Position numbers and translations under genes: made by a program
Origin: Gammaproteobacteria bacterium
Lineage (GTDB): Bacteria; Pseudomonadota; Gammaproteobacteria; Steroidobacterales; Woeseiaceae
DNA: 64,000 nt
Direction of reading: 5' to 3'
Assembly: GCA_029863305.1 (NCBI GenBank)
Contig: JAOTVR010000003.1
Span: 1-64,000 of the forward strand
Shown here: piece after piece, positions 49,881 to 60,232 of the stretch
Position numbering within the stretch: position 1 is the stretch's first letter
How the letters are laid out: every line of letters starts with the position of its first letter
Notes under the pieces: generated by a model
What the model was told of the DNA's origin: nothing
The model's database searches: none
What the model saw: only the letters and a program-made list of their open reading frames with translations

Positions 49881-49919
49881 GTCCCTTTATTTATTGGGAC
49901 ACCTGCGCCACCATGGCGC
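49881..49919. other. Pair of short inverted repeats in intergenic spacer after the purine operon (possible terminator/5' UTR structure)
   Basis: GTCCC(49881-49885)/GGGAC(49896-49900) and GCGCCA(49905-49910)/TGGCGC(49914-49919). Confidence 0.4.
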
Positions 49920-49960
49920 GAACCTGAACCGGTCGGTACCGGTCGAGGAGTAATCTGTCC

Positions 49961-52654
49961 ATGCAGCCAATACTGATCATCGCGGGTGGCATCCTCGGTC
50001 TGTGGTTCGGTGGGATCGGCGAGGAAATGCTGGGAATTGTCGCCGGTGCCGGCATCGGTTACCTGTATGCCCAGCGCCTTGCCCTGCAGAAAGACATCCG
50101 GGACCTCAGGGATCGCGTCGCGCGCCTTGCCGACCGGCCGCAGCCGGACAGGCCGGTCGCCGCAGCACCGCAGCCGACCACGGCCGCCAAACCCGCGCAG
50201 CGGCCGCTAACTCCCGCTGTGGCCGAATCAGCAGACACGCCCAAACCGGAACCGTTCACCCCACCGCAACCACGCGCGCCGTCTGCGAGAGCAACACCTG
50301 CCAGGCCCACGGCGCTGGAAAATGCCCTGGCGGCTGCGAAGGGCTGGCTGACCACGGGCAATGTGCCCGTCAAGCTCGGTGTCATTGTGTCCTTCTTCGG
50401 CGTGGCATTTCTTCTCAAGTACGCGGTCGATCGCCAGGTGCTGACCGTGCCGATCGAGCTGCGCTACCTGGCCGTCGCGATCGGCGCCGGAGCGATGCTG
50501 GTGTTTGGCTGGCGGCTGCGTTCCAGGCTGCGAGTCTATGCGCTGAGTTTGCAGGGCGGCGGCATCGGCGTACTGTTCCTGACGATCTTCGCGGCGTTTC
50601 GACTTCACCCTCTGCTGCCGGCGCCGTTTGCTTTCTTTTTGCTCGTAGCGCTAACTGCCTTCGCCGGCGTGCTCGCAGTAATTCAGGACGCCAGGGCGCT
50701 AGCCATTCTTGGCATCGTCGGCGGCTTCCTCGCGCCTGTCCTCATCTCAACGGGGTCGGGAAACCACGTTGGCTTATTCAGTTATTACCTGCTGCTCAAC
50801 GCGGCGATTCTGGGCATCGCATGGTTTCGCGCCTGGCGATTTCTCAACGTCATCGGATTCGTCTTCACGTTCGGTGTTGGCACCCTGTGGGGCTACAAGT
50901 ATTACAAGCCGGAGTTGTTCGCGAGCACGGAGCCCTTTCTGGTCGCGTACTTTGTCTTCTATCAGGCGATCGCAATATTGTTTGCCTTTCGCCAGGAACC
51001 GAAGCTGCGTGGCCTGGTCGATGGAACGCTGATCTTTGGAACACCGGTTGTTGCGTTCGCTCTGCAATCGCAGCTGGTCGAGAATACCGAATACGGTCTG
51101 GCTATCAGCGCTGTTGCAGTTGCTGTCTTTTATACGCTGATCGCCGTTTGGCTGCATAAGTCCCAGGGCAAACAGATGCGTCTGTTGATCGAGTCCTTCG
51201 TTGCACTCGGTGTGGCGTTTGCGACGATTGCAATTCCGCTTGCTCTCGACGGCCGCTGGACAGCCACAGCCTGGGCGCTGGAGGGCGCGGCGCTGGTCTG
51301 GGTCGGAGTAAGGCAGGAGGGATTGCTCGCAAAGCTAACCGGTGCTGCCCTGCTGGGTGCCGCCGGTATCGCGTACATGAATTATGGTTGGCCAGATGAC
51401 GCCGGCATGCCGATTCTCAATGGCGACTTTCTCGGCGGCATGTTGATCGGCGTGGCTTCGTTGTTTTCGGCACGCTACCTCGCAGCCGACAAAACTCCGA
51501 CATCCTGGCAATGGCTGATGTCGGTACCACTGCTCGTCTGGGGTCTCGGTTGGTGGGGCTGCATCGGCGTGATAGAGATCATGCAACGGGGTCCGAACAA
51601 TTACAGGCTGCACATGATCACCGTATTTATCGCGGTCAGTGTCGGGCTGCTCGCGTGGCTTGCGCGGCGCTATGACTGGACGGCGGCACGACGTGCGACA
51701 CTGGCCTACCTGCCCTTGCTGCCCATTGTCGCGCTGTTGTACCTGCTTGACGATAAACAGTTCTTTGCCGGGTTCGGCCTTCTGGCCTGGACCATCGCGA
51801 CGATCGCACACTTCGGTTTGCTGCGCGCATATGACAATGGGCGTGGTCGACTCGAGGGCGTGTGGCATTTTGCGGGTGCGCTGTTCCTGGTTGGGCTGTT
51901 TGCCTACGAGATCGCCTGGCGCATGGACGAAGCCGGCTTTAGCGACGTCTGGGCTGTCAGCTGCGCTCTTCTGATGCCACTCGCTGGCGCGATGCTGATC
52001 GTCTATGCCCGCGGACGTTTCGCATGGCCGCTGCAGCGATACTGGACTGCCTACCTGGCAGCCGCGGGAATCCTGATATCCGCGCAGTTGCTGTTTGTCG
52101 GCGTTGCCGGCATCGATAACGCGGGAAACCCGGCCCCACTGCCGTACCTGCCAGTCCTCAACCCGTTCGATGTGCTGACGATCGTCGGCCTGGTTGTCGC
52201 CCTGCGCTTCCTGCTGATCGCGAGGTCATCAAGCAGCTGGTTCGCTGATAACAGGGACCGAACCGCGTTTGTTCTGTGGGCGATCGCGGCGTTTCTCCTG
52301 ACGACTATTTCGGTTGTGCGCGGCGTGCATCATTTCAGCAGCGTCTCCTGGCATGAATCGGCCCTCACCAGTTCGGTCCTCGTGCAATCAGCACTATCCA
52401 TCTACTGGGCAATACTCGGCTTCGGCGGCATGATCTGGGGGGCGCGGCACGCAAATCGCTGGATCTGGCTGACGGGGACGGCGCTGATGGCGCTCGTTGT
52501 AATCAAACTGTTCCTCGTTGATCTGGGCAACACGGGCACCGTTGCCCGAATCGTGTCCTTCCTGGGTGTTGGCGTGCTATTGCTCGTGGTTGGTTATCTG
52601 GCACCGGCACCGCCGAAGAAACCGGATCATGAAATTGAAACGGCGCGGAGGTAG
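49961..52654 (+). CDS. DUF2339-type multi-spanning membrane protein
   Basis: 897 aa, Pro/Ala-rich N-terminal linker followed by >20 hydrophobic segments; 'VPVKLGVIVSFFGVAFLLKYAVDR'. Confidence 0.88.
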   Translation: MQPILIIAGGILGLWFGGIGEEMLGIVAGAGIGYLYAQRLALQKDIRDLRDRVARLADRPQPDRPVAAAPQPTTAAKPAQRPLTPAVAESADTPKPEPFTPPQPRAPSARATPARPTALENALAAAKGWLTTGNVPVKLGVIVSFFGVAFLLKYAVDRQVLTVPIELRYLAVAIGAGAMLVFGWRLRSRLRVYALSLQGGGIGVLFLTIFAAFRLHPLLPAPFAFFLLVALTAFAGVLAVIQDARALAILGIVGGFLAPVLISTGSGNHVGLFSYYLLLNAAILGIAWFRAWRFLNVIGFVFTFGVGTLWGYKYYKPELFASTEPFLVAYFVFYQAIAILFAFRQEPKLRGLVDGTLIFGTPVVAFALQSQLVENTEYGLAISAVAVAVFYTLIAVWLHKSQGKQMRLLIESFVALGVAFATIAIPLALDGRWTATAWALEGAALVWVGVRQEGLLAKLTGAALLGAAGIAYMNYGWPDDAGMPILNGDFLGGMLIGVASLFSARYLAADKTPTSWQWLMSVPLLVWGLGWWGCIGVIEIMQRGPNNYRLHMITVFIAVSVGLLAWLARRYDWTAARRATLAYLPLLPIVALLYLLDDKQFFAGFGLLAWTIATIAHFGLLRAYDNGRGRLEGVWHFAGALFLVGLFAYEIAWRMDEAGFSDVWAVSCALLMPLAGAMLIVYARGRFAWPLQRYWTAYLAAAGILISAQLLFVGVAGIDNAGNPAPLPYLPVLNPFDVLTIVGLVVALRFLLIARSSSSWFADNRDRTAFVLWAIAAFLLTTISVVRGVHHFSSVSWHESALTSSVLVQSALSIYWAILGFGGMIWGARHANRWIWLTGTALMALVVIKLFLVDLGNTGTVARIVSFLGVGVLLLVVGYLAPAPPKKPDHEIETARR

Positions 52655-52658
52655 CTCT

Positions 52659-54044
52659 ATGACTCGACCGGCACTCATCTGGCATTGCCTTTTGTTTAGC
52701 ATTCCTGCCGCAGTTCTTGCGTCGGCGGACGATCAGGACGCGCCGCAACTTTCGGACTATGCCTGGGGCTTTCCCATTCTCGTTGACAAGGATGCCAGTT
52801 TTTATTCGGTGCAGTTACCGCTGCAGGTCAACCAGTCAGTATCCGATCCCGAGCTGCGAGATGCCGGCGTTTATAACGCGAGCGGCGCACCGGTGCCGCG
52901 GGTATTTCAGCAGGTCAGCGATGACGTGGAACAAGCAGAGCATCTCGCACCGCTGCCGGCGATTCCGTTGTACGAGAATCTGGAAAGCTCGGCCGACGAT
53001 GTAAGACTGCTGTTTGAGCGCGAGGGAGACAAAACGCGCGTCGAATTCAACTCGGACGGGATGCAACAACCTGACGTGGATGAGCTGTTGGTTGCGTATA
53101 TCGTCGATACGCGGCAATTGAAGTATTCGATTGACGCATTGGAGTTTACCTGGAATCCCGTCGACAGCGGCTTCATTGGCCGGGTCATCGTGGACGGCAG
53201 CAATAATCTTCAGGATTGGAGCGAAGTCGGCTCTGGCGCCATTGCCGACCTTCGTCAGAATGATGCGAGCGTTGTGCAGCGTCGCGTGACCGTGCGCAAA
53301 AGCAGCCACGACTACCTTCGCGTCCGTTGGGAGGGTATGCCGGAGCAGTGGAGCTTGTCGCAAATTCAGGCGTTTTACATGACCGGCGTAACAACCATCG
53401 TTCGCAATACACTCACACTTGAGGCGAGCGGCAAAGACCCGCAGGACGGTGGTCGAATATTCGACCTGGGCGGTACGCCGAAGACGGACCGCCTGCGCAT
53501 CGTACTTACGCAGCCCAACACTGTAGTGACCGCCACAATTTACCACTGGTCGGAGGGTCGGCAGGTCTGGGTACAGGCTGCGTCGGGCTCCCATTATCAT
53601 ATCGGGCGCGGCGATAACGTCATCACGAGCGCCGCCGTTGGTGTGAACAGGACCCGCGCAAGCCGATTCAAGGTCGTCGTGACGCGCGGTCAACCCGACG
53701 CGCCAATGCAGCTTGAAGTCGGCTGGCGGCCTGATTCGCTGATCTTCCTGGCTCAGGGCGAACCACCCTTCGTTCTGGCTGCCGGACGCACTGCGGACGC
53801 GGAGATGCACTTTCCACAGGAGCGGCTGTACGGGGACCGGTCGATCATCAGTCTGTCTTCCGCCAGGGGTCGGGCGGCCCAGGCGACCCTCGGTCCGCGC
53901 TACGCGCTTGGTGGCAGCAAAAGCTTCGCCGTACAGAATTCCGTGGACTGGCGGCAATTGTCGTTGTGGGCAGGCTTGTTACTCGGCGTTGCGTTTGTCG
54001 GCTTCATGGCAATCCGGGTGGTTCGCGATCTGAAATCGGACTAG
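52659..54044 (+). CDS. DUF3999-like membrane-anchored protein
   Basis: Signal peptide, long periplasmic domain, C-terminal TM 'LSLWAGLLLGVAFVGFMAI'; pairs with DUF2339 gene. Start trimmed to ATG 52659. Confidence 0.82.
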   Translation: MTRPALIWHCLLFSIPAAVLASADDQDAPQLSDYAWGFPILVDKDASFYSVQLPLQVNQSVSDPELRDAGVYNASGAPVPRVFQQVSDDVEQAEHLAPLPAIPLYENLESSADDVRLLFEREGDKTRVEFNSDGMQQPDVDELLVAYIVDTRQLKYSIDALEFTWNPVDSGFIGRVIVDGSNNLQDWSEVGSGAIADLRQNDASVVQRRVTVRKSSHDYLRVRWEGMPEQWSLSQIQAFYMTGVTTIVRNTLTLEASGKDPQDGGRIFDLGGTPKTDRLRIVLTQPNTVVTATIYHWSEGRQVWVQAASGSHYHIGRGDNVITSAAVGVNRTRASRFKVVVTRGQPDAPMQLEVGWRPDSLIFLAQGEPPFVLAAGRTADAEMHFPQERLYGDRSIISLSSARGRAAQATLGPRYALGGSKSFAVQNSVDWRQLSLWAGLLLGVAFVGFMAIRVVRDLKSD

Positions 54045-55441
54045 CGATCCACACTCAACAGGGCATGCAACAGATTGTTCTGAAAATCGATATTGCTCGT
54101 CAGGCTGATGTGTCTTTCACATAAAAAGACCGGGTAGTCGACCGGAAAGAAGCTGTACTCGTGTCGGGCAATCGTAGGATCGACACTTCGCTTTGCGAGC
54201 AATGACGCTTTGGTCACCCTCCCGTCTCCCGGCTCCAGCATCAGGTGCTCATAGTCGATGCCCGGCAGTGGATTCGCGATTTCGTCCGGCGTCAATCTGA
54301 GCTCCCAACCACCATCGACTTCCTCCACGACCGATCGCGCCGGCGTCAGCAGACAGTCACCGCCAAAGACTATGTAGCGGATCTGGGGTTTCGGCACGGG
54401 AACGGTCAGGGACCAACTGAAGCGGCGAGCCCGTTCTATGTGCTTTTCGAAATATCGCTGCAACAGCGCCAGATACGCATCGGCTTCGGCGGGATCCGTG
54501 TATTGTTTGTGGATGCTCTGTTGAACCGCATCGCTGTAGACCGAATACCGAAAGCGTTTCCAGAACCGCTCGACACTGAACTGATCGCGTTCGAGTGGTC
54601 GCCCGTCCATCGTCATGAACCAGTCGTTTATGGCGTGCGGCAGAACCTGGTAGGTACTCGGAAACGTGGCGACCACCTCCACCGGCACGACACCCAGACC
54701 GATTTTGAAACCACGAATCAAGGTGCTCAAGGCGCCGATCGACCCCAGGTTTGGCGTGCCTAGCAAAATCACCCGTCGGATCTTCGAGGCACCTTCCTGG
54801 GTGACCGGAAACTCATTGTCGTCGAGCACGTCCTGGGTGCCGTAGCGAACGAAATAGCGGGCAATCATTCCTCCCATGCTGTGCGCGACCACGTCAACCC
54901 TGAGGTCCGGTTCGCAGTAGTCTTCGCGAATCTTGTCAATGAACGCACCAAGCCGTCGTACGGTGTCGACATTGTCCTGACGCCAGTCGTAGATGAACAC
55001 GTAATAACGTTTTTCGCCGTATACGGCGGGAATGCCCGGCTGCGCCGCCGTGTAGCCGCCCGCATCTTCGAGCGTCGACAGCAGTTGTCCGTAAAAATCC
55101 ACTCCGCCGATGCTTTGTGTAATGCCGTTGGTCGTAGAACCTGTCGGCAACGGGACCAGCGCATCCGGATCAATGTCGAGTCGCAGGGAGCGATAATCGC
55201 TGAATGCGACGCTTCCCAGCGATCCCGGCCACAACTCTTCGCCCGTCAGCGGGTCTTGCAGGCGGCTGCCCAGGGCGCCGTGAATAATGACGACCGGTGG
55301 CTGATCGGGATTGCCGGCCTGAGTCGCGTACAATAGCTGCAAATCCGTTTTCGGCGCGACGGTTGCGCACGCCGAGACGAGCAGCACCAGCGCCGCGAGA
55401 GCCGATGCCCGCACCGTAACACCGTTCACTTTCCTCTCCAT
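54041..55441 (-). CDS. LCAT-like lipase/acyltransferase, putative lipoprotein
   Basis: 'PPVVIIHGALGSRLQDPLTGEELWPG', 'VDVVAHSMGGMIARYFVRYG'; lipobox 'LVLLVSACATVAP'. Confidence 0.88.
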   Translation of the reverse strand: MERKVNGVTVRASALAALVLLVSACATVAPKTDLQLLYATQAGNPDQPPVVIIHGALGSRLQDPLTGEELWPGSLGSVAFSDYRSLRLDIDPDALVPLPTGSTTNGITQSIGGVDFYGQLLSTLEDAGGYTAAQPGIPAVYGEKRYYVFIYDWRQDNVDTVRRLGAFIDKIREDYCEPDLRVDVVAHSMGGMIARYFVRYGTQDVLDDNEFPVTQEGASKIRRVILLGTPNLGSIGALSTLIRGFKIGLGVVPVEVVATFPSTYQVLPHAINDWFMTMDGRPLERDQFSVERFWKRFRYSVYSDAVQQSIHKQYTDPAEADAYLALLQRYFEKHIERARRFSWSLTVPVPKPQIRYIVFGGDCLLTPARSVVEEVDGGWELRLTPDEIANPLPGIDYEHLMLEPGDGRVTKASLLAKRSVDPTIARHEYSFFPVDYPVFLCERHISLTSNIDFQNNLLHALLSVDR

Positions 55442-55500
55442 ACGTCCCTACGCGAAATGCAATCTGCCGCTAATTCTTCAAAATAGATACACTGCAAATT

Positions 55501-57279
55501 ATGACCGAAGGAGCCGATCGCCCAAAAGGCAGTTCACTGCGACCGCTCCGAGCGCTGGTCCCCTATGTGCGCCCGTACAGGAGCATCCTGATCCTCGCCA
55601 TCGGCGCATTGCTGTTGGCCTCGGTCGCACAACTCGCCTTGCCTGTCGCCGTTCGCTATCTGATTGACGCCGGCCTGCTGGCCGAAAGCGCATCGCATAT
55701 CGACAGGTATTTTATCGCTTTATTCGCCGTTGCGATGGCCTTTGGCCTGTTTTCAGCATTACGATTTTACCTGGTCACATGGCTCGGCGAACGAGTCGTC
55801 GCCGATATTCGAAACGCGGTTTACCGACATGTCGTGCGACTGGACCCGACTTTCTTTGAAATCACCAAGACCGGCGAAGTTCTGTCACGGCTAACGACCG
55901 ATACAACCCTGATCCAGTCGATATCGGGTGCTGGCCTGTCCATCGCACTGCGCGCCACCCTGAATCTGTTCGGCGCGGTCGTGATGCTTGCCATAACAAG
56001 CCCGCGACTGGCCGGAATGATTCTGCTGTTACTTCCTCTGGTTCTCGTGCCCATTATCCTGATTGGACGACGCGTACGAACCCTGTCGAGAGCCAGTCAG
56101 GATCGGGTCGCGGATTCAAGTGGACTTGCCGGTGAAACACTGAACGCGATTGCCACGGTGCAAGCCTTCACGATGGAAGGATTGCAGAGTGCGAGATTCG
56201 GTGAATCCGTGCAGGCGGCGTTCCAGACCGCTGTGCGGCGCATTCGCGTGCGAGCACTGCTGACGGGAATGGCGATACTCTTTATCTTCGGCGCGATCAC
56301 ATTTGTGCTGTGGATTGGCACCAAGTCGGTCATGGCAGGTGAAATGAGCGGTGGCCAGCTTGGCCAGTTCCTGCTGTACGCGATCTTCGCGGCGGCGGCC
56401 GCTGCGGGTCTCAGTGAAATGTGGGGCGAAGTGCAGCGGGCTGCGGGAGCAATGGAGCGGCTCATCGAGCTGCTCGATTCTAAGCCGGCGATCGTTGCGC
56501 CGCGCAAGCCCGTGGCGCTGCCTGAGACGAGCCTTGGGCGAATAAGCCTCGAGAAAGTGACTTTTCGTTATCCGTCCCGCCCCGAGACTGTCGCTATCGA
56601 TGAGTTCAGCCTCGACGTCAGCAGCGGCGAAACACTCGCGATCGTGGGACCATCGGGTGCCGGCAAAAGTACCTTGTTTCAGCTACTGCTGCGCTTCTAT
56701 GATCCCGAATCGGGCTGCATCAAGGTCGACGGCGTAGACATCAGCCAAACGGCTCCTGAAGCCGTCAGGGCGCGCATCGGGCTGGTGCCACAGGAAACCA
56801 TCATCTTCGGCACGAGCGCCAGAGAGAATATCGGTTATGGGCGCCCCGGCGCCAGCGATCGGGATATCGAGGCCGCCGCAGAGGCTGCCGCCGCCGATGT
56901 TTTTATCCGCCAGCTCCCCGATGGATTCGAGACCTTTCTCGGCGAGCGCGGCACGCGACTGTCCGGTGGCCAGAGGCAGCGGATCGCAATTGCCCGCGCA
57001 ATACTGAAAGACCCGCCCATCCTGTTACTCGACGAGGCAACGAGCTCCCTGGATGCGGAAAGCGAGCGTGTCGTGCAGGAGGCGCTGGAGCACCTGATGG
57101 AAGGTCGCACCACGATTATCATCGCCCACCGGCTGGCGACGGTGCTCAAGGCAACGCGAATTGTCGTGATGGAGCACGGCAAAATCGTCGACATCGGCTC
57201 TCACGACGAACTGGTCAGACGCGACTCGCTATACACGCGCCTGGCCGAACTGCAATTCGGCGAGGGGCGCTTGCAGTAA
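55501..57279 (+). CDS. ABC exporter, fused TM-ATPase (MsbA-like)
   Basis: TM domain then 'VGPSGAGKSTLFQLLLRFYDPESG', 'LSGGQRQRIAIARAILKDPPILLLDEATSSLD'. Confidence 0.95.
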   Translation: MTEGADRPKGSSLRPLRALVPYVRPYRSILILAIGALLLASVAQLALPVAVRYLIDAGLLAESASHIDRYFIALFAVAMAFGLFSALRFYLVTWLGERVVADIRNAVYRHVVRLDPTFFEITKTGEVLSRLTTDTTLIQSISGAGLSIALRATLNLFGAVVMLAITSPRLAGMILLLLPLVLVPIILIGRRVRTLSRASQDRVADSSGLAGETLNAIATVQAFTMEGLQSARFGESVQAAFQTAVRRIRVRALLTGMAILFIFGAITFVLWIGTKSVMAGEMSGGQLGQFLLYAIFAAAAAAGLSEMWGEVQRAAGAMERLIELLDSKPAIVAPRKPVALPETSLGRISLEKVTFRYPSRPETVAIDEFSLDVSSGETLAIVGPSGAGKSTLFQLLLRFYDPESGCIKVDGVDISQTAPEAVRARIGLVPQETIIFGTSARENIGYGRPGASDRDIEAAAEAAAADVFIRQLPDGFETFLGERGTRLSGGQRQRIAIARAILKDPPILLLDEATSSLDAESERVVQEALEHLMEGRTTIIIAHRLATVLKATRIVVMEHGKIVDIGSHDELVRRDSLYTRLAELQFGEGRLQ

Positions 57280-57288
57280 CGAGCCGAC

Positions 57289-60051
57289 TCAGGCTGCCGG
57301 TCTCAAAATGCCAACGAAATCCTTTTCGCGCAGCTTTGCTGTTGCCGCCGCGAGCCTCGCGATCGGAACACGCGGACCTGAGCAGGACACGTAGTCCAGC
57401 CCGGCGTGATGGCAGAACCGAATTGATTCCGGATGGCCGCCCTGCTCGCCGCAGATACCGATTTTCAGGTCCGGGCGCTCCTGCCTGCCATTGCGCACAG
57501 CCATTTCGATTAGCTGCCCAACACCCTGGACATCAAGCACTTCGAACGGATTGTCCTGCAGGATTCCCGACTCGTTGTACATCGGCAGGAATTTGTTTTC
57601 GGCATCCTCACGCGAAAACGAGAATGCTGCCTGAGTCAGGTCATTCGTTCCAAAGGAAAAGAACTCGGCATTAGTCGCCAGCTGCCGAGCTCGCGTACAC
57701 GCGCGCACCGTTTCGATCATCGTACCGAATCTGAAATGCAACGCCTGGCCCGTCGCTTTTTCGAGCTTGTCTTTCAGCTTATCGACGGTGCGCTTGACGT
57801 GCGCGAGCTCTTGAGTCGTGATGACCTGTGGCACCATGATTTCGGGTTGTGCATTGACGCCTTTTCTGGCGCATTCTGCAGCGGCTTCGAGAATCGCCTG
57901 GATTTGCATCGCATAGATTTCCGGATACGTGATGCCGAGACGTACGCCGCGGTGACCGAGCATCGGGTTTGTCTCCTGCAGTTCTCGCACCTTCTGCAAC
58001 ATGCGTTCTTTCTTAAGCAACGCATCGTTGACGTGCTCCTCGCTCAATTCAGTGAACGCATCCGGTAAAGGCGACGCCGACGCGATCGAGGCCAGTGCGG
58101 TTTGCCGACCGCGGACAACATCGCGGTACAGGCGCAGCGTCTTGATCTGGTCAAGCAGCTGATGCTCGGTCGGCAAAAATTCGTGCATCGGCGGATCCAG
58201 TAGGCGTACCGTGACCGGATCCGGGGACATGACCGTGAACAACTCGATGAAGTCGGCGCGCTGGATCGGCAGCAACTGATTCAGTGCCACCTTTCTGTCT
58301 TCCTCGTTATTAGCAAGGATCATGTCGATAACGATCGGCAACCGGTCGCTTGCGTTGAACATGCGTTCGGTACGGCACAGCCCGATTCCCATGGCGCCGT
58401 ATTCATGCGCTTTCTTCGCCGCATCCGGCGTATCGGCATTAGCCATCACCTTCAGATGCGATATCTCGTCGGCCCAGCCAAGCAGAGTTTTCAGTTCGTC
58501 CGAGAATTGTGCGTCCAAGGTCGCGATCGCACCCAGGTAGACCTCACCGGTGCCACCGTCCAGGGTGATGATGTCGCCCTCATGAATGATGTGATCACCG
58601 ACATTCGCCAGCCGCAAGTCGACATCGACATTGATGCCTTCGGCGCCCGCGACGCAGGGCTTGCCCATGCCGCGCGCGACCACGGCCGCATGCGAGGTCT
58701 TGCCGCCGCGGCTCGTGAGAATGCCTTCGGCGGCGAAGAAGCCGTGGATATCCTCGGGTCGCGTTTCCTCGCGCACGAGAATGACCTTCTCACCCGATCT
58801 GCCGAGCTTTTCTGCCAGGTCCGCATCAAAGACGCATTTACCGGCCGCGGCGCCCGGAGATGCCGGCAGGCCCAGCGCGATGGGCGCTATTGTATTCCCC
58901 GGATCCAGGCTCGGATGCAGCAGTTGTTCGAGCAGTTCCGGATCGATTCTGAGTAGTGCCTGCTCCCGCGAAATCAGCTTTTCCTCGTACATGTCGACAG
59001 ATGTCTTGACCATCGCGGTTGCATTCATCTTGCCGTTGCGCGTCTGCAGACAATACAAGGTCCCTTTCTCAATCGTGAACTCGTAATCCTGCACCTCCTG
59101 ATAGTGCGATTCGAGTTTATTGCGCAGCTCGACGAGTTGCGCAAATTGCGATGGCATCTCATCTTCCATTTGCTGCAACGGTTTCGGTGTTCGAATACCG
59201 GCAACCACATCTTCGCCCTGTGCGTTTGTCAGGTACTCGCCGAACATTTCATTGTCACCGGTGCCTGGATTACGCGTGAATCCAACGCCGGTGGCACAGT
59301 CGTCGCCCATGTTGCCGAATACCATCGTGCAGATATTGACCGCGGTACCGTTTGCCATATCCGGTGTAATGTGAAACTCGCGCCGATAGTCGACAGCTCG
59401 CTTGCCCATCCAGGAACGGAACACCGCCTCGACCGCGAGTTGCAGTTGCATCATCACGTCATGAGGAAAATCCTTGCCTGTCTCATGGCGCACGACATCG
59501 AGAAACTTTTCGCTGATTTCCTTGAGGTGGCCTGCCTCCAAAGCAACGTCCGCCTTGACGCCAACCCGTTTCTTGACCTCGTCGAAGTGCTCGTCAAACT
59601 TCTCGTCTTCAATACCCAGGGCTACTTTGCCAAACAACTGAATAAAGCGGCGATACGCGTCATAGGCGAATCGTTCGTCACCCGTCTGCTCGATCAGACC
59701 CGCGAGCGTGTCGTCATTCAGGCCGAGATTAAGGATCGTGTCCATCATTCCCGGCATCGACATTGCCGAGCCGGAGCGAACCGACACCAGCAATGGATCA
59801 GGACCTGCGCCAAAAGTCTTTTTGGTCAAAACCTCAAGCTCGCTGATCTCCGCCTTCACGGCGTCCATCAGCTCTTGCGGTAACTCGTTCTTCTGCAGAT
59901 AGTCGAGACAGGCTTCGGTCGTGATGACGAATCCGGGAGGTACATTGATACCTATCTGTGTCATTTCGCACAGATTGGCGCCTTTTCCGCCGAGAAGTTT
60001 CTTGTCGTGGCCATCGCCATCTGAAAATGAGTAGACGTACTTTTTGCTCAT
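57289..60051 (-). CDS. ppdK: Pyruvate, phosphate dikinase
   Basis: 'LGGKGANLCEMTQIGINVPPGFVITTEACLDY', 'GGKTSHAAVVARGMGKPCVAGAEG', 'KIGICGEQGGHPESIRFCHHAGLDYVSCSGPRVPIARLAAA'. Confidence 0.97.
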   Translation of the reverse strand: MSKKYVYSFSDGDGHDKKLLGGKGANLCEMTQIGINVPPGFVITTEACLDYLQKNELPQELMDAVKAEISELEVLTKKTFGAGPDPLLVSVRSGSAMSMPGMMDTILNLGLNDDTLAGLIEQTGDERFAYDAYRRFIQLFGKVALGIEDEKFDEHFDEVKKRVGVKADVALEAGHLKEISEKFLDVVRHETGKDFPHDVMMQLQLAVEAVFRSWMGKRAVDYRREFHITPDMANGTAVNICTMVFGNMGDDCATGVGFTRNPGTGDNEMFGEYLTNAQGEDVVAGIRTPKPLQQMEDEMPSQFAQLVELRNKLESHYQEVQDYEFTIEKGTLYCLQTRNGKMNATAMVKTSVDMYEEKLISREQALLRIDPELLEQLLHPSLDPGNTIAPIALGLPASPGAAAGKCVFDADLAEKLGRSGEKVILVREETRPEDIHGFFAAEGILTSRGGKTSHAAVVARGMGKPCVAGAEGINVDVDLRLANVGDHIIHEGDIITLDGGTGEVYLGAIATLDAQFSDELKTLLGWADEISHLKVMANADTPDAAKKAHEYGAMGIGLCRTERMFNASDRLPIVIDMILANNEEDRKVALNQLLPIQRADFIELFTVMSPDPVTVRLLDPPMHEFLPTEHQLLDQIKTLRLYRDVVRGRQTALASIASASPLPDAFTELSEEHVNDALLKKERMLQKVRELQETNPMLGHRGVRLGITYPEIYAMQIQAILEAAAECARKGVNAQPEIMVPQVITTQELAHVKRTVDKLKDKLEKATGQALHFRFGTMIETVRACTRARQLATNAEFFSFGTNDLTQAAFSFSREDAENKFLPMYNESGILQDNPFEVLDVQGVGQLIEMAVRNGRQERPDLKIGICGEQGGHPESIRFCHHAGLDYVSCSGPRVPIARLAAATAKLREKDFVGILRPAA

Positions 60052-60232
60052 GTGCATGATCGCTATGTATTTAATCGGTGTTGATTTGGTTGGGGGATGT
60101 TCGCTGCTCGACCGCGAGCATACTATCGGGGCAAATCACCAGCCTGTGCGCAAGACGCGGAAGACTCCGCGGTGGGGTCCCTCCGAGACGCACTGGCCAG
60201 CAGATCTGACCGGGCACTACCACAAGCTATGG

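Noticed and set aside
52836-53957. 373-aa minus-strand ORF opposite the DUF3999 gene
   Set aside because: No domain-like features; the opposite strand has a signal peptide and C-terminal TM in a sensible operon context.
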